Assembly: GCA_024699855.1 (NCBI GenBank)
Contig: JAMPIQ010000002.1
Span: 15,686,001-15,750,000, forward strand
Reading direction: 5' to 3'
Source of the DNA: Aphelenchoides besseyi
Taxonomy: Eukaryota; Nematoda; Chromadorea; Rhabditida; Aphelenchoididae
Length of the DNA stretch: 64,000 nt
The stretch's first letter is position 1. The number at the start of each line of letters is the position of its first letter. Made by a program: the position numbers and the translations under genes. Shown here one piece after another: positions 22,194 through 32,735 of this stretch. The notes beneath the pieces are model-generated. The model did no database searches, was not told where the DNA came from, and worked only from the letters and a program-made list of their open reading frames with translations.

Positions 22194-23497
22194 TCACCTC
22201 TATAACTAAACCACACCCAAAATAAAATACTTCCCGTCACAATGAGCTTCGAAAAAAAAAAGCCCTGACCAAAAATTCTTCCAGATTCCAAATCTCAAAT
22301 AAAATTCTGATCATCGTCTACAAAAAAACATACCGAAAAAATGCCCCTTTTGCGGTCGTTCAAAATTCAACATTTTTTGGCCGAGTGGTGAGTGCGCCGG
22401 ATTTTTGGCGCCGGGGGTCGAAAGTTCGATCCCGCTCGCTGACATTTGATTGTGCAGTGGGGGAATTGATTGTTTGAGTGTATGGCTGAGTAGTTTTTGA
22501 TTCTATTCAATTCTTACAGTGTATATTCAATTCTTACAGCCTATATTCGGTTCTTACAGTGTATTATAGTATACATGTCGCCACTTTACGGTCCATAATT
22601 TGAATATCGCTACTTTCGCATATTTCTTTATATCTAAAATTGCCGTGAAGTTTGAACTTTGAGGTTGTTGTGTTAAAGGTTGTCGATTGAAGATTCGTAT
22701 TGTGATGATCAACGAACTGAGGTTTCGGTTCGCTACTTAAGTGCGTAAATGTTGATTGTTAACTTAGCGTATATGATTTTCGATTAATTGGTTGTTGACG
22801 CGCAAGGTTATCACAATCAGTTCTAATCGTTTGTTTCCTAAAGATTGCTACCATCGGGTGCAAAGATTTGGCGTCGCTATTTAATTTCGGGTTCATAGTC
22901 CTGGAGTGAGTGTTGATTTCGCTATGGAAGTCGAGTTCATGTGGTTTTGTAGGTTGTTGGATTGACTTCTTTTGTTGTTTCAGCTCATTGGTTAATACTC
23001 AGGATGGTGATTTTTGCGCTCGATAAAATGTATGATAAACGAATATGTCTACTGAATTCACTGAGTTTGGAGTATTTCCAATGCGGCTTCGGTGACGTAC
23101 ATTGATAATCTGTTTTCGATCACTCCCATAATTGAACCACACCACAATAAAACGTGGAGGAGTCTTTTGAGCTATTCGGTGAATGACAGCCTCTGAATCC
23201 GAGGAATCGTATCCTCAAAACCCGGAGCGATCCAAAGGGACGAAAAAGCGGGGGAACGATCGACCGAAGGGCGATCGTGGAGGAGTCTTTTGAGCCATTT
23301 GGAGAGTGACAGCCTGTGGATTTTGAGTGTTTTTGTCAGCAAAGCAGTCGTTGGTCTTGCACTTTTCGGGCTGAAGGCCCCAAACGCCAGGTAGTCAACT
23401 TTATCAACTCCAACTCCCCTCCAACCCACGCTACAAACCCAACGCCACTAACCCAACGCCACTAACGGCAAAAGACGGGAGCGAAGCGACCGTCTTG
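22194..23497 (+). mobile_element. Family A non-coding unit 4 (1304 bp)
   Basis: This unit has a 5' end with the AAAAAGCCCTGACC variant shared with unit 1 and A2, while its neighbours carry the AACAACTCTCCCAGC variant. Its 3' end holds an extra ~30 bp (CACGCTACAAACCC and a repeated AACGCCACTAACCC) like A1. It is therefore a mosaic of the two terminal variants seen in the array. Confidence 0.7.
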
Positions 23498-24442
23498 TCA
23501 CCTCTATAACTAAACCACACCAAAATAAAATACTTCCCGCCACAATGAGCTCCCGAAAAAAACAACTCTCCCAGCAACTTTTCTTCCAGATTCCAAATTT
23601 CAAATAAAATTCCGATCATCGTCTACAAAAACATACCGAAAAAATGCACCTTTTGTGGTCGTTCAAAAGTCAACATTTTTTGGCCGAGTGGTGAGTGCGC
23701 CGGATTTTTGGCGCCGGGGGTCGAAAGTTCGATCCCGCTCGCTGACATTTGATTGTGCACAGTGGGGGAATTGATTGTTTGAGTGTATGGCTGAGTAGTT
23801 TTGATTCTATTCAATTCAATTTACAGTGTATATTCAATTCTTAAAGTGTATTATAGTATACATGTCGCCACTTTACGGTCCATAATTTGAATATCGCTAC
23901 TTTCGCATATTTCTTTATATCTAAAATTGCCGTGAAGTTTGAACTTCGAAGTTGTTGTGTTGAAGGTTGTCGATTGAAGATTCGTATTGTGATGATCAAC
24001 GAACTGAGGTTTCGGTTCGCTACTTAAGTGCTTAAATGTTGATTCGTTAGGTTAGCACATGATTTTCGATTAATTGGTTGTTGGCGCGCAAGGTTATCAC
24101 AATCAGTTCTAATCGTTTGTTTCCTAAAGATTGCTACCATTGGGTGCAAAGATTTGGCGTCGCTATTTAATTTTGGGTTCATCGTCCTGGAGTGAGTGTT
24201 GATTTCGCTAGGGAAGTCGAGTTCATGTGGTTTTGTAGGTTGTTGGACTGACTTCTTTTGAGCCATTTGGAGAGTGACAGCCTGTGGATTTTGAGTGTTT
24301 TTTTTGTTAGCAAAGCAGTCGTTGGTCTTGCACTTTTCGGGCTGAAGGCCCCAAACGCCAGGTAGTCAACTTTATCAACTCCAACTCCCCTCCCAACCCA
24401 ACGCCACTAACGGCAAAAGACGGGAGCGACGCGACCGTCTTG
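23498..24442 (+). mobile_element. Family A non-coding unit 5, internally deleted (945 bp)
   Basis: This has the same 5' part as units 2-3, but the middle is shortened. One TTCTTACAG repeat is lost, and the stretch between the GACTTCTTTTG site (near 24252) and the second GTGGAGGAGTC-type motif is missing. The 3' hairpin end is intact. The deletion point lies where two similar TTTTGAGCCATTTGGAGAG-type sequences could have recombined. Confidence 0.65.
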
Positions 24443-25547
24443 TCACCTCTATAACTAAACCACACCCCAAAAAATAATTCCCGCCACAATGAGCTCCCAA
24501 AAAAAAAACAACTCTCCCAGCAACTTTTCTTCCAGATTCCAAATTTCAAATAAAATTCTGATCATCGTCTACAAAAACATACCGAAAAAATGCACCTTTT
24601 GCGGTCGTTCAAAAGTCAACATTTTTTTGGCCGAGTGGTGAGTGCGCCGGATCAAATCTTCAAAATCACTACTTTTATCATTTCGTTCAATTCAAACGTC
24701 CGACGATTTCACTTCTCCCCGAACGAAAATCAAAGTTGTTGTGTTGTTGTAGGAAGTGCTATTCTTCATTTCAAACTCATCAATTCTCTCAGTTTGACCA
24801 ATGACATACTGTAACATAGAGTTAGGATTTTCCATAAAACTGAATCCATAGAATTTTGTTAAATCCGTTAAATTAAACATCGTATACAATTAGCATCATC
24901 ATCATTATCAACGGTTTTCCAACAATCAACGGTTTCCAGCAAGTACAACACCAGCGAACCAATTCAAAGTTGAGGGTCCATTGTATTGAAAGTCGAGTTT
25001 TCGTTTGAGTTCATGTGTTTGTATTCGGTTTTTTTTACATTACAAATTGACGTTAACTAGATTCGTATATGCGTTAAAACGTATATGCGTTAAAATGAAA
25101 CCTTCATAATCGAGGAGAAGTAGTATGTTGAAGTCGACTTATCGATTCAAAAACACCGTAGTTTTATTTTGAATTCACGTTCGTACGTTTCGAACCGTTG
25201 CGTACAATTGGCCCGACGGTTAAGTAATTATTTGACGTAAAGCGGACTATTCAACGAGTGTAAAGCCGATAAAACCAATTCGAAGTTTAAAGTGTATTGT
25301 CGATTGCACACGAGGTTCGTTTTCTTTTTTCTGAATACCGATTGGATACGTAATGATTTGTAGAGAATTCAATGGCAAACATCTCCGCAATTTTTACAGC
25401 ACAACTTCGTTCATCGGCAATTGTAATAACGATTGGTTGCTTGGTCGTCTCGGTGGTTTCGTTGTTATCGTTTTTAGTTCTTTTCGTGCTTTGTGTATTT
25501 TACGATTATAATCCTATGATTTTTCAGGTTTCCATTCAACTGTGACA

Positions 25548-25984
25548 ATGAAGATCGGTGAGTGCTTAATGTGAAAATCATTGTTCATGAGGATTTCAGA
25601 CTTTCACTTTCACGAAACCGCCGGAAGCCACAATCGCTATGGTGGAAACCATCGGAATGGTGGAAACAATCGAAATTATGGAAATGAAAACAAGAAGCCT
25701 TCGAAGGAAATACGCAAAAACAAACGGAAAACGTAAGTTGTGAAATGAGGAACACAAACTGAACATTTCATTTCAGGAATCGTCGGCAAAAAGCCGCAAA
25801 TTTGCGACAACAAATTGGAAAGTCCCAACAATCACGGGCCACCAAACCAGTAGTGAACCGCGATAACGAAGAAGAACTTCGTCAACAGAAGCGCGAAAAC
25901 GAAGCTCAAAGATTGGAAATACAGAAACTTCGAACACAACTCGAAGAACGTTTGAACGTCACAACACCACCGCCCCAACGTTAA
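25548..25984 (+). CDS. Family A upstream ORF, A3 copy (intact, 116 aa)
   Basis: The exons are 25548-25557, 25600-25732 and 25777-25984. They sum to 351 bp with phase kept, giving 116 residues. Product order is MKIDFHFHE, a Gly/Asn/Arg-rich region with NHRNGGNNRN, a Lys/Arg cluster, then an Arg/Glu/Gln/Leu helix predicted to coil. It ends PPPQR. This copy shows that the A-run in A1 (six A's against five here) is a frameshift and not a real end. A family is not recognised. Confidence 0.6.
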
Positions 25985-26389
25985 TGATTAGTGTAATTGT
26001 TGTTTCTTTGGTATTTAATGTTGTTTTTATTTGGTATTCAATAAACTTAAATTATTGTTGGTTATTGGCCATTTGTATGAAACGAACGAATGCCTTTCGG
26101 CAACTTCAAAGAGAACAAACGAAAACAAACGCGATCGTAAGAGGCGGGGAATCTTTGATTTTCTGCTTCGATCTTAAATGCCAACTCATTTACCAATGGC
26201 CTTTTGATCGTTCAGTACGTTGTTCGACCTCTTCATTTCGCGCAAATCTGCGCTTTTCCCGATCCCGCGTTTTCGATCCTTAGTTTGGCGCGTGCGAATT
26301 ATCAATCGTGACGTGAATTCTTCTACTCGAGTTGTCGTGGCGAGTCGTTCTTTCCTTTTATCGTTTTCATTGTTATTTTTCAGAGAAAA

Positions 26390-26619
26390 ATGAACTCGCA
26401 ATTCAGCGATTTGAGCCGCCTCGGGCTCCGATGCCGAGGACCATAACATTTGGAGTGAGCGGCAAATGTTTGTGGTTAGAGTTACCGCAAAATTTGCGGC
26501 AAGTACCTATGAAAAAGGGAAAGCTGCTGCGAGTACCTAATGGAAAAGGGAAAGCTGCTGGCGAGTACCTTTTGAAAGGGAAAGCACTGCGAGTACCCCT
26601 GCGAGTACCTTTTGGAAAG
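26390..26619 (+). pseudogene. Start of the A3 polyprotein, degraded next to the gap
   Basis: This matches the A1 polyprotein start (3389 onward), but indels crowd in: an extra C near 26415, extra T near 26470, and base losses and gains in the 30-bp repeats (26540-26610). The frame closes after a few codons. The concentration of errors beside the N run suggests low assembly quality here rather than biological decay. Confidence 0.6.
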
Positions 26620-26719
26620 NNNNNNNNNNNNNNNNNNNNNNNNNNNNNNNNNNNNNNNNNNNNNNNNNNNNNNNNNNNNNNNNNNNNNNNNNNNNNNNNN
26701 NNNNNNNNNNNNNNNNNNN
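26620..26719. other. Assembly gap (100 N)
   Basis: Exactly 100 N's, the usual placeholder for a gap of unknown size. Left of it a plus-strand family A unit stops in a minisatellite; right of it a minus-strand family B element starts in the middle of its Rep domain. Neither element's missing part is present, so the true distance is unknown. Confidence 0.98.
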
Positions 26720-29700
26720 CGTGATTAATATTGCCGGATGATTGCAATTCCAAAGAAGCGGCGTCGTAACCTTTGTAAGTGTATTTGTAAAGGTACTTGA
26801 CATTCTTAATGGAGCTCACAATCTCAACGTTGATATGGCACCGATAACGCTTCAAAAGGTACCAACTATGTGGAACGACTCGACGGTTATCGTACTTCAC
26901 ACCTTTGATTTCAATAGTGCGTCCGTTGTTCGGTCGTTTCAGAAATGGATAGCCGTTTTCGTTGACTTTCGTTTCTTCCAAAAACTGTTTCGGGAACTTG
27001 TGTCGGCACTTTCCGTTGATCATGCATGGAGCTCTTGGGTTTTTGTCGCCACAAATACGATGAATCATGTACTTGCTTACCAATTCTAACAGTTCCGGAT
27101 CCGATTCTGGCGGCAATTCGGCGCTGAAGTAATTGTCGATGTTTTTCGGTTGCAAGAACTTCTGTCCATCTTTCAGACTTACTAAGCAGTGAATATGTGG
27201 AAGTCCGCGTTTTTGGAATTCGGTAACGTAAACATAACATTTCGGTTCACCGAAAATTTGTTTCTTCACCAAGTCGTCAATAATTGCTTCTACTTTCAGG
27301 GCGAAGACACGCGCAACGATGTCCGGACGATCACTAGCTGTTTGTTTGGCGCCGAGGACGATGGTTTCATTGATGGTTTGTACGATTTCCGGCCAAAGTG
27401 CATCGCATGTCATGGTAATGAACAGATCCGGGTTTCCGTTGTTCAAAACTATTGCCATTGCATCCTGGTAGTTCTCACGCATGAAACGTGGTGAGCCGAA
27501 GTGAGTCGATGGCAAAATGTGTATTCTTCCAATAGCGCGATCCAGTTTTTGACCGAGTTTGTTCAGACTTGCGTGCAGTTCATGATAGTGAATTGTTTTT
27601 AGTTGCTTTTGGTTCATTCGAATCCATTTTATGCGATCGCTTTCGACTTGAACGTACGAATCCACGACGAACTGTTGGAACAGTTTCTTACCGTAATGAA
27701 TTCGACTGTTGGAGTTTTTTCGAATGGCCAACCGATAACTATGGAATTCGGCACGAGTTAGTCGGGTATGTTTGTTTGCGTTTATTTTCGTCATATCAAT
27801 TGACCATCCGAGAGTTCCTTTAGGGAAGAACAGTGGGTACAACCAGGAAGTGGCAAATGGGCTCAATGAACTTAGAACTCGTGGTGATGGTTCGTCTTTC
27901 AATTGGATGACTAAGGACATTTCACGCATATCTCCAGAAGCGTCGGTTGTAAAAAAAACGGCGCCGATTTCGTCGACAGTTGGTTCGTTGAAACGGTTCG
28001 GATCATAACCGGGTCGCATTTTGAACGACATTTGCACATTCTCAACAGGTCTGCCAGCGTTCTCTTCTTCTTTCATCAATTCATTCATCATCATGTGCAT
28101 TTTAGCGTGCGGGTTATGTTCGCGTATTATCTTGTCCAGCAATTCCATTAGTTCCTTTTTAGTTCCGTTAGTCGTGTTCATTCTTCTTTCAACTGCTTCT
28201 GCTGGATCAGAGAAGAACAATTGGCCGTATTTTCGATCAGCTGTTGCGCTTACACTTTCATCGATCTCGTAACAGATTTGGCCTTGAATTGAAAAGCAGT
28301 AAGGACCCGGAGTTGCAAACGATCGCATCTTAACATTGAAAGCGGCGAAACTGTTTGCGGAGTTATACTTGCGGATGTTGTTCAAAAAGTTGTTCGAGAG
28401 TGGGTGTTTACCAGTGAACAGATCATCCAATTCTTGTGGCAATTCAGGTAAGTCAGGCAACTCAATTTTACCATGATTGCAACAATCGTTGAACGTTTGT
28501 TTATTTCCAACTCGTTCTTCTTCAAAATGCAATGCACCGCAAAGACATTCACTGATCATCTTGCTTAGTTGATGGACCGGGACATCAGCTTGTTTGGATG
28601 CGACGTTCAGTTGAGTTTGTTTCCGTTGTGCTGTGATTCTCGAAATTTGATGGTGGGCTGCATCTTTAGCTAATCGTTCGGCTTTCTGTTGAGCTGATTC
28701 ATTTGAACGTGAGTTTTGATGTTGTGCTTTATCTTTACTTAATCGATCAGCTTTCTGTTGATCTGATTCAGAAGCTCGTGAGTTTTGATGTTGTTGTTTG
28801 TCCTTGGTTAACCGATCAGCTTTTTGTTGATGAGATTCATCGGTCCGCTTCTTGTTGATGTTGTCACGTTTTTGTTGCAATCGTTTTGCTCGTTTTTCAG
28901 CATCTACTTCGTTTTCTAATACAATTACTTCGGATTGACCTATTGGTTCAGCATTGGCATTTTGATTGGCCTCACAAAAAGATGAGAACAAAGCTTCCAA
29001 TGTGTCAAACAGATTTAAACGTTTGTCGAGTCCACTTTCGTTTACTTTTGTTAGAAAAACGCCGTTTGAATGCTGATGTTTGTTCTCGAAGAAATTTATG
29101 GCATTAGAAACAACGTAAGCACCACAATTGCATGTATCATTTTGCAGATCACTTTGGTATCCAATGTCGTTCAAGAACATGTTTGCATTTGGATTCAAAC
29201 CCGTCCAATGAGCGAAACATTGACTGTAAATCGAATTGATTAACCTATAGACAGTTTGAGAAACGGGTTTATGAAACGAATCACAATAATACAGAATACA
29301 ATGATTGCTGAGTGCCTTCTTTTCCATTACCGCCAAAACGTAGTGTCCGCAATTTTGAATTGGGATCAACAAATAAGCGTCTTCGTCTGGAGCGATCGGT
29401 GGTTTGACGATGAAATACTTCGACGGATTCGATTCAGCAGAACGGTAGTAGTCGGTCCAAAATGACATCGACATTAAACCAACTTTCAACGAAGTGTTCG
29501 CAATCACAATCAACAAACCAAACACAATTGATTCGAAATCGATCCACTCACCAACGTTCTCCATGTTCGGTAGTTGCAATCTGGACATTTGACATTCGTT
29601 GCGAGCAGCTTCACAGAGTTCATTCGGTTGACAATGAGTGCTGAATTTGCTACCCAAAACTTGTTTGATAGTGAGCACCGGTTCTTGAGTGTCGATAGCG

Positions 29701-30044
29701 ACGAACGACATTTGTTGTGCAACATCTGGAGATGCAGTTGATTGTGTCTCTGTGGATGTTTCTTGAGCAGTTTCAACGATTTGAATTTGTGTGTCTGATG
29801 CTTGTGGGTTTTTCGTTAAGTTTGTCATTTGGTTTGTTTTCTCAACCAATTGACTTTGTGCTTGTAATGCTTGTGTGTTTTCAATTTCGATTTTTGATCG
29901 TGTTTCCGTTTCTGTTGCTTTTGCTGATTTCTGTTCCAAACGAATCTTACGCATTCGCTCGCGATTCTTACGCTTTCGCTCTTCGTCCCGCTCTTTGTGC
30001 TCTTCAGGCGTTAACTCGATCTTCCTCTTAGGCATTTCAATCAA
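26720..30044 (-). CDS. Helitron polyprotein, family B copy B1: C48 protease plus Rep, cut by the gap
   Basis: The frame starts at 30044 (MIEMPKRKIEL) and is open to the gap. The first ~80 residues are Glu/Arg/Lys-rich and helical. The C48 protease follows: His in NCGHYVLAV (~233), Asp in YYCDSFH (~255), Gln in YQSDLQND and Cys in CNCGAYV (~306). A repeated QQKADRLSKDKAQHQNSR-type segment comes next (four copies), then the CLCGALHFEEE..CCNHGK motif, the Helitron_like_N region, HUH (LPHIHCLV) and the Tyr motif YLYKYTYKG. The Pif1 helicase would lie in the gap. One in-frame extra Phe near 27955 reflects a longer A-run than in B3. Protease and Rep in one chain are seen directly; maturation by the protease is inferred. 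Confidence 0.9.
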
Positions 30045-30299
30045 CTGTTTACTTTAGTCTTGTCCTGTAATTCAGATAGGTCCAGAGGTTCAGATTGGTC
30101 CAGAGGTTCAGATTGGTCCAGAGGTTCAGATGGGTCAGATTGTGGCTCAATTAGATAACTACCGCGCCACTGGTTGCTATCTCCTGGCTGTATAAGATAA
30201 CAACCGCGCCACTGGTTGCTATCTCCTGGCTTCTTAAAACTTTGCCGCGCCACTGGCGAAGAGTTCTTCCTTTTTCTTTTTTCGTCCGGTTGCCCGAAC
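30045..30299 (-). repeat. B1 leader: 18-bp tandem repeats and two GATAAC..GGTTGCTATC hairpins
   Basis: Three to four tandem copies of an 18-bp unit (GGTTCAGATTGGTCCAGA) fill 30070-30136. Two hairpins follow at 30154-30181 and 30196-30223, each with near-10-bp arms GATAACAACC and GGTTGCTATC around GCGCCACT. B3 keeps one hairpin (46829-46856) and about one and a half 18-bp units. B2 keeps only the CCGCGCCACTGG core near 38380. A role as binding sites for the element's own proteins is possible but unproven. Confidence 0.6.
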
Positions 30300-30328
30300 C
30301 ACGTGAAACAATAAACGCGTTTATATTA
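30300..30328 (-). promoter_or_regulatory. Possible family B promoter (TATA-like box and CACGTG)
   Basis: Read on the minus strand there is TAATATAAACGCG (30316-30328) ahead of an E-box CACGTG (30300-30305), about 260 bp before the B1 start codon. The same pair sits before B3 (46933-46961). Conservation between copies is seen; promoter activity is inferred only. Confidence 0.3.
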
Positions 30329-30349
30329 AAAGAGGACAAATACAACAAA

Positions 30350-31990
30350 CAATAGGGGTTATTTGGGGGTAATGAAGTTAAAACAGTGGGTTATCCCACG
30401 AAGATCGCAAATCGACCACTTGACGGCACGATCCACCTGAAATATCCCTTCGCAAATGACAAATCAAACGTGTGTACAACTCACCAATTCGCTCGATCCT
30501 TGTGACAGAATACGAATGATGCGATCTGAAAAGGAACATCAAGATTATTACGATGATATGAAGGACAAAGATATAACCACAAAACTCAATGTTAAACGAC
30601 TTACGTTGATACGAAAAACACTCGACAACTGCTCTTTTCACTTTCCAGACGACGAAATGAATTGTGATTACTTAAATTTCCATTCGTTTCGTTATCGTCG
30701 TCAGCATAAAAAGAGTCTCGTTCATTCGAAAATAAATGAGCTCAAACCGGTCGCACACAGACAAACTTTACTCGATCATTTAGAGTGGGAGTGGATAGTA
30801 TAGTAGGAGAATGAGATTAAAAAGCAACCGAGTAGTCTCAACGATCGTAGATATAAGCAGTTGTGGAAATTGAATTGAACTTCCGAGACGTTTATTTCTT
30901 TTCTTTCTATATGGTCTTCAGATTGAGAACAACAAACAGCGTTACAATTTATTCTTATGACAAAACAACAACACTATTGCAACAACAGAAAAGCGATTAA
31001 CCTTCTTCTTTTCTCCAAATCCTTGACTTCGACTGCACGCTTCACTCCTGATGGCCGAGTTTTTCGCTCGATGGAGTCCTGGAAATTTTGGGTGCATGGC
31101 GCGAGTTGATCCAATCGCCAGATCAAACCACTAACGTTGAAATAAAGGAAGTCGTTCTATCGAATAAGACTTACCATCATCGCAAAACTGTGCCTTGACT
31201 GCCACCGCACCATTCTTGCCCATCTCAGCTACCGACGCAAAAATATTCGAACTCAATTTTCAACCGTTTTGACAACATGCCGTTGATAACATTACAGCCC
31301 ATTATCGCCGATTCGAACTTGCGAATCGTCATCATTCGTGGAATAATTTTCATCAGAAAAGTACGTCCAATTCTGCAAACAATAAATACCGTAATGACCA
31401 TTTAACTAGAAATTCACCAATTGGATCTTGTTCGGCAACTCATTTCATTGTGCCAAAGTGGTCTTGACGTACTGCTGCTTCTCTTCGCTTCCATTCCAGA
31501 CTTCAATGTTGCCTTGAACTTCAGCGCTTAATAGCCTTTCGCACTTTTTCAACTGTTTGTGAAGCGGAGCGCGACTGAAGCGAATTTGAGGATACGGAAT
31601 TCATTCGGTCATTGCGATAAGAAGTACCTACAACAAAGTATGTTATAATGGAGTGCATTCTCAAAACTTACATTGCTTGCATGTAAACTCAACTTACCAA
31701 AATTGCATGCCATTTCATCCGAAGTCACAACTTCAACGTTTCCACCTTCCAATTGAAGTTCGAACTCGAAGAGCGACGCATTATGATCCTCGAGTTTCTG
31801 AACTTTCACTGATAGAAACGCGACCAATCAATTCATCTCGACGATCGAGTTAACTGGATACAACGCATAAAAGTCTTTGTGATTTGAAATACGAAAACCC
31901 ATAACGTCAAGCAAAAATTGATTGAACGATCACTGAAAACTTCGACAAAAAACACAACCAACCAACAATGACAATGATTTTCGTTTTCCA
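30350..31990 (-). pseudogene. Gene-like exon fragments in the B1 leader (shared with B3)
   Basis: This block is repeated upstream of B3 (46985-48590). On the minus strand it shows coding-like pieces separated by GT..AG introns. They are a hydrophobic start (MSGDWNWKTKIIVIVGWLC, near 31990), a piece with GFRISNHKDFYALYPVNS, FELQLEGGNVEVV (near 31760), VQGNIEVWNGSEEKQQYV (near 31500), KIIPRMMTIRKFESAIMG (near 31340) and FNVSGLIWRLDQLAPC with IERKTRPSGVKRAVEVK (near 31070-31140). I could not join them into one intact frame. They look like a captured or duplicated host gene for a secreted or membrane protein, now partly decayed. The family is unrecognised. Confidence 0.4.
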
Positions 31991-32164
31991 ATTCCAATCA
32001 CCACTCATTTCTTCTCACGACCGCTTCTTTGCACACAAACACCAACAAATTAGCATAAGTGAATGGAGAGAGCTCATTTCAGAATAAATGTGCACAAAAT
32101 CGGTCGATCTCAGGACACAGACAGACAGACGTTACTCAATTATTTTATAGGGACAAGTATGGTC

Positions 32165-32185
32165 GGCCCCCCCTTCGGGGGGGCC
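32165..32185. other. Perfect 9-bp all-GC hairpin
   Basis: Seven C's preceded by GG face seven G's followed by CC, across a TTC loop. It stands out in AT-rich DNA between the B1 leader block and the B2 3' end. No gene is adjacent. It may be a transposon terminus hairpin or a cloning or assembly oddity; no further support was seen. Confidence 0.7.
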
Positions 32186-32633
32186 TCCATTTCAACGCAT
32201 TTACATAGACAAATCAATTTCATCCAACAGAAGTATTGAACTGTTATTTATGTTTGTCATAAAAAAAATCGAGACATCGAATTATTTTTCGGCTACCAAC
32301 GACAACGTTTAATTCAGACATCTTGAGAGACAGAAATAAAGACCTGAAAATACGATCGTAAAACCCACCGATTAGCAATGAAAACTAACCATTTCATTTG
32401 CGTTCTCCATCGAAAAGTCGGTTGTTCATGCACATGTCCAGTCATTGTGAAATTCAAACAAAAAGGATTAAACGGCAAAGTCGGTTCTCATGACTTACAT
32501 AACAGTTAGTGAACATTGTAATTTCGAACGAATGACGAAACAAATGAACTACACCTGAAAACAAACAAAGTATCAAACTGAAACATACGACTTGTTTTTG
32601 CCGTTCTCCATCGGTGCTCGTCGATGAAGTGAA

Positions 32634-32664
32634 CCAGATAAGTGCCATGACGTGAAGGTCATGG
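32634..32664 (-). other. Candidate Helitron 3' terminus of B2 (hairpin plus CTGG)
   Basis: On the minus strand, ~70 bp after the helicase stop, arms CCATGAC and GTCATGG (32645-32664) form a perfect 7-bp stem with a 6-nt loop. Seven nt later comes CTGG followed by T (32634/32633). Helitrons end in a short hairpin and CTRR, with T as the next target base. The match fits but the spacer is a little short. Confidence 0.5.
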
Positions 32665-32735
32665 GCTTGTTGTTTAGATTGATGTAGTCTTTCATTTTTG
32701 TTTATATTCTTAACGGACTTTTTGTGTTTAATTGT

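Larger units (their letters stand above)
24443..26619 (+). mobile_element. Family A coding unit A3, 5' part only, cut by the gap
   Basis: This starts with the shared 5' end, but the tRNA-like block is truncated by a ~150-bp deletion joining GCGCCGGA to TCAAATCTTC (near 24651). From there it follows the A1 leader closely, with single-base indels. It contains the intact small ORF (25548-25984) and the start of the polyprotein repeat tract, then stops at the run of N. The remaining ~7 kb expected for a coding unit are absent. Confidence 0.75.

Noticed and set aside
26403..26719. Long minus-strand frame continuing B1 through the N gap into the family A minisatellite
   Set aside because: It only exists because N's contain no stops and the 30-bp repeat is open on the antisense strand; the elements on the two sides are on opposite strands and unrelated.
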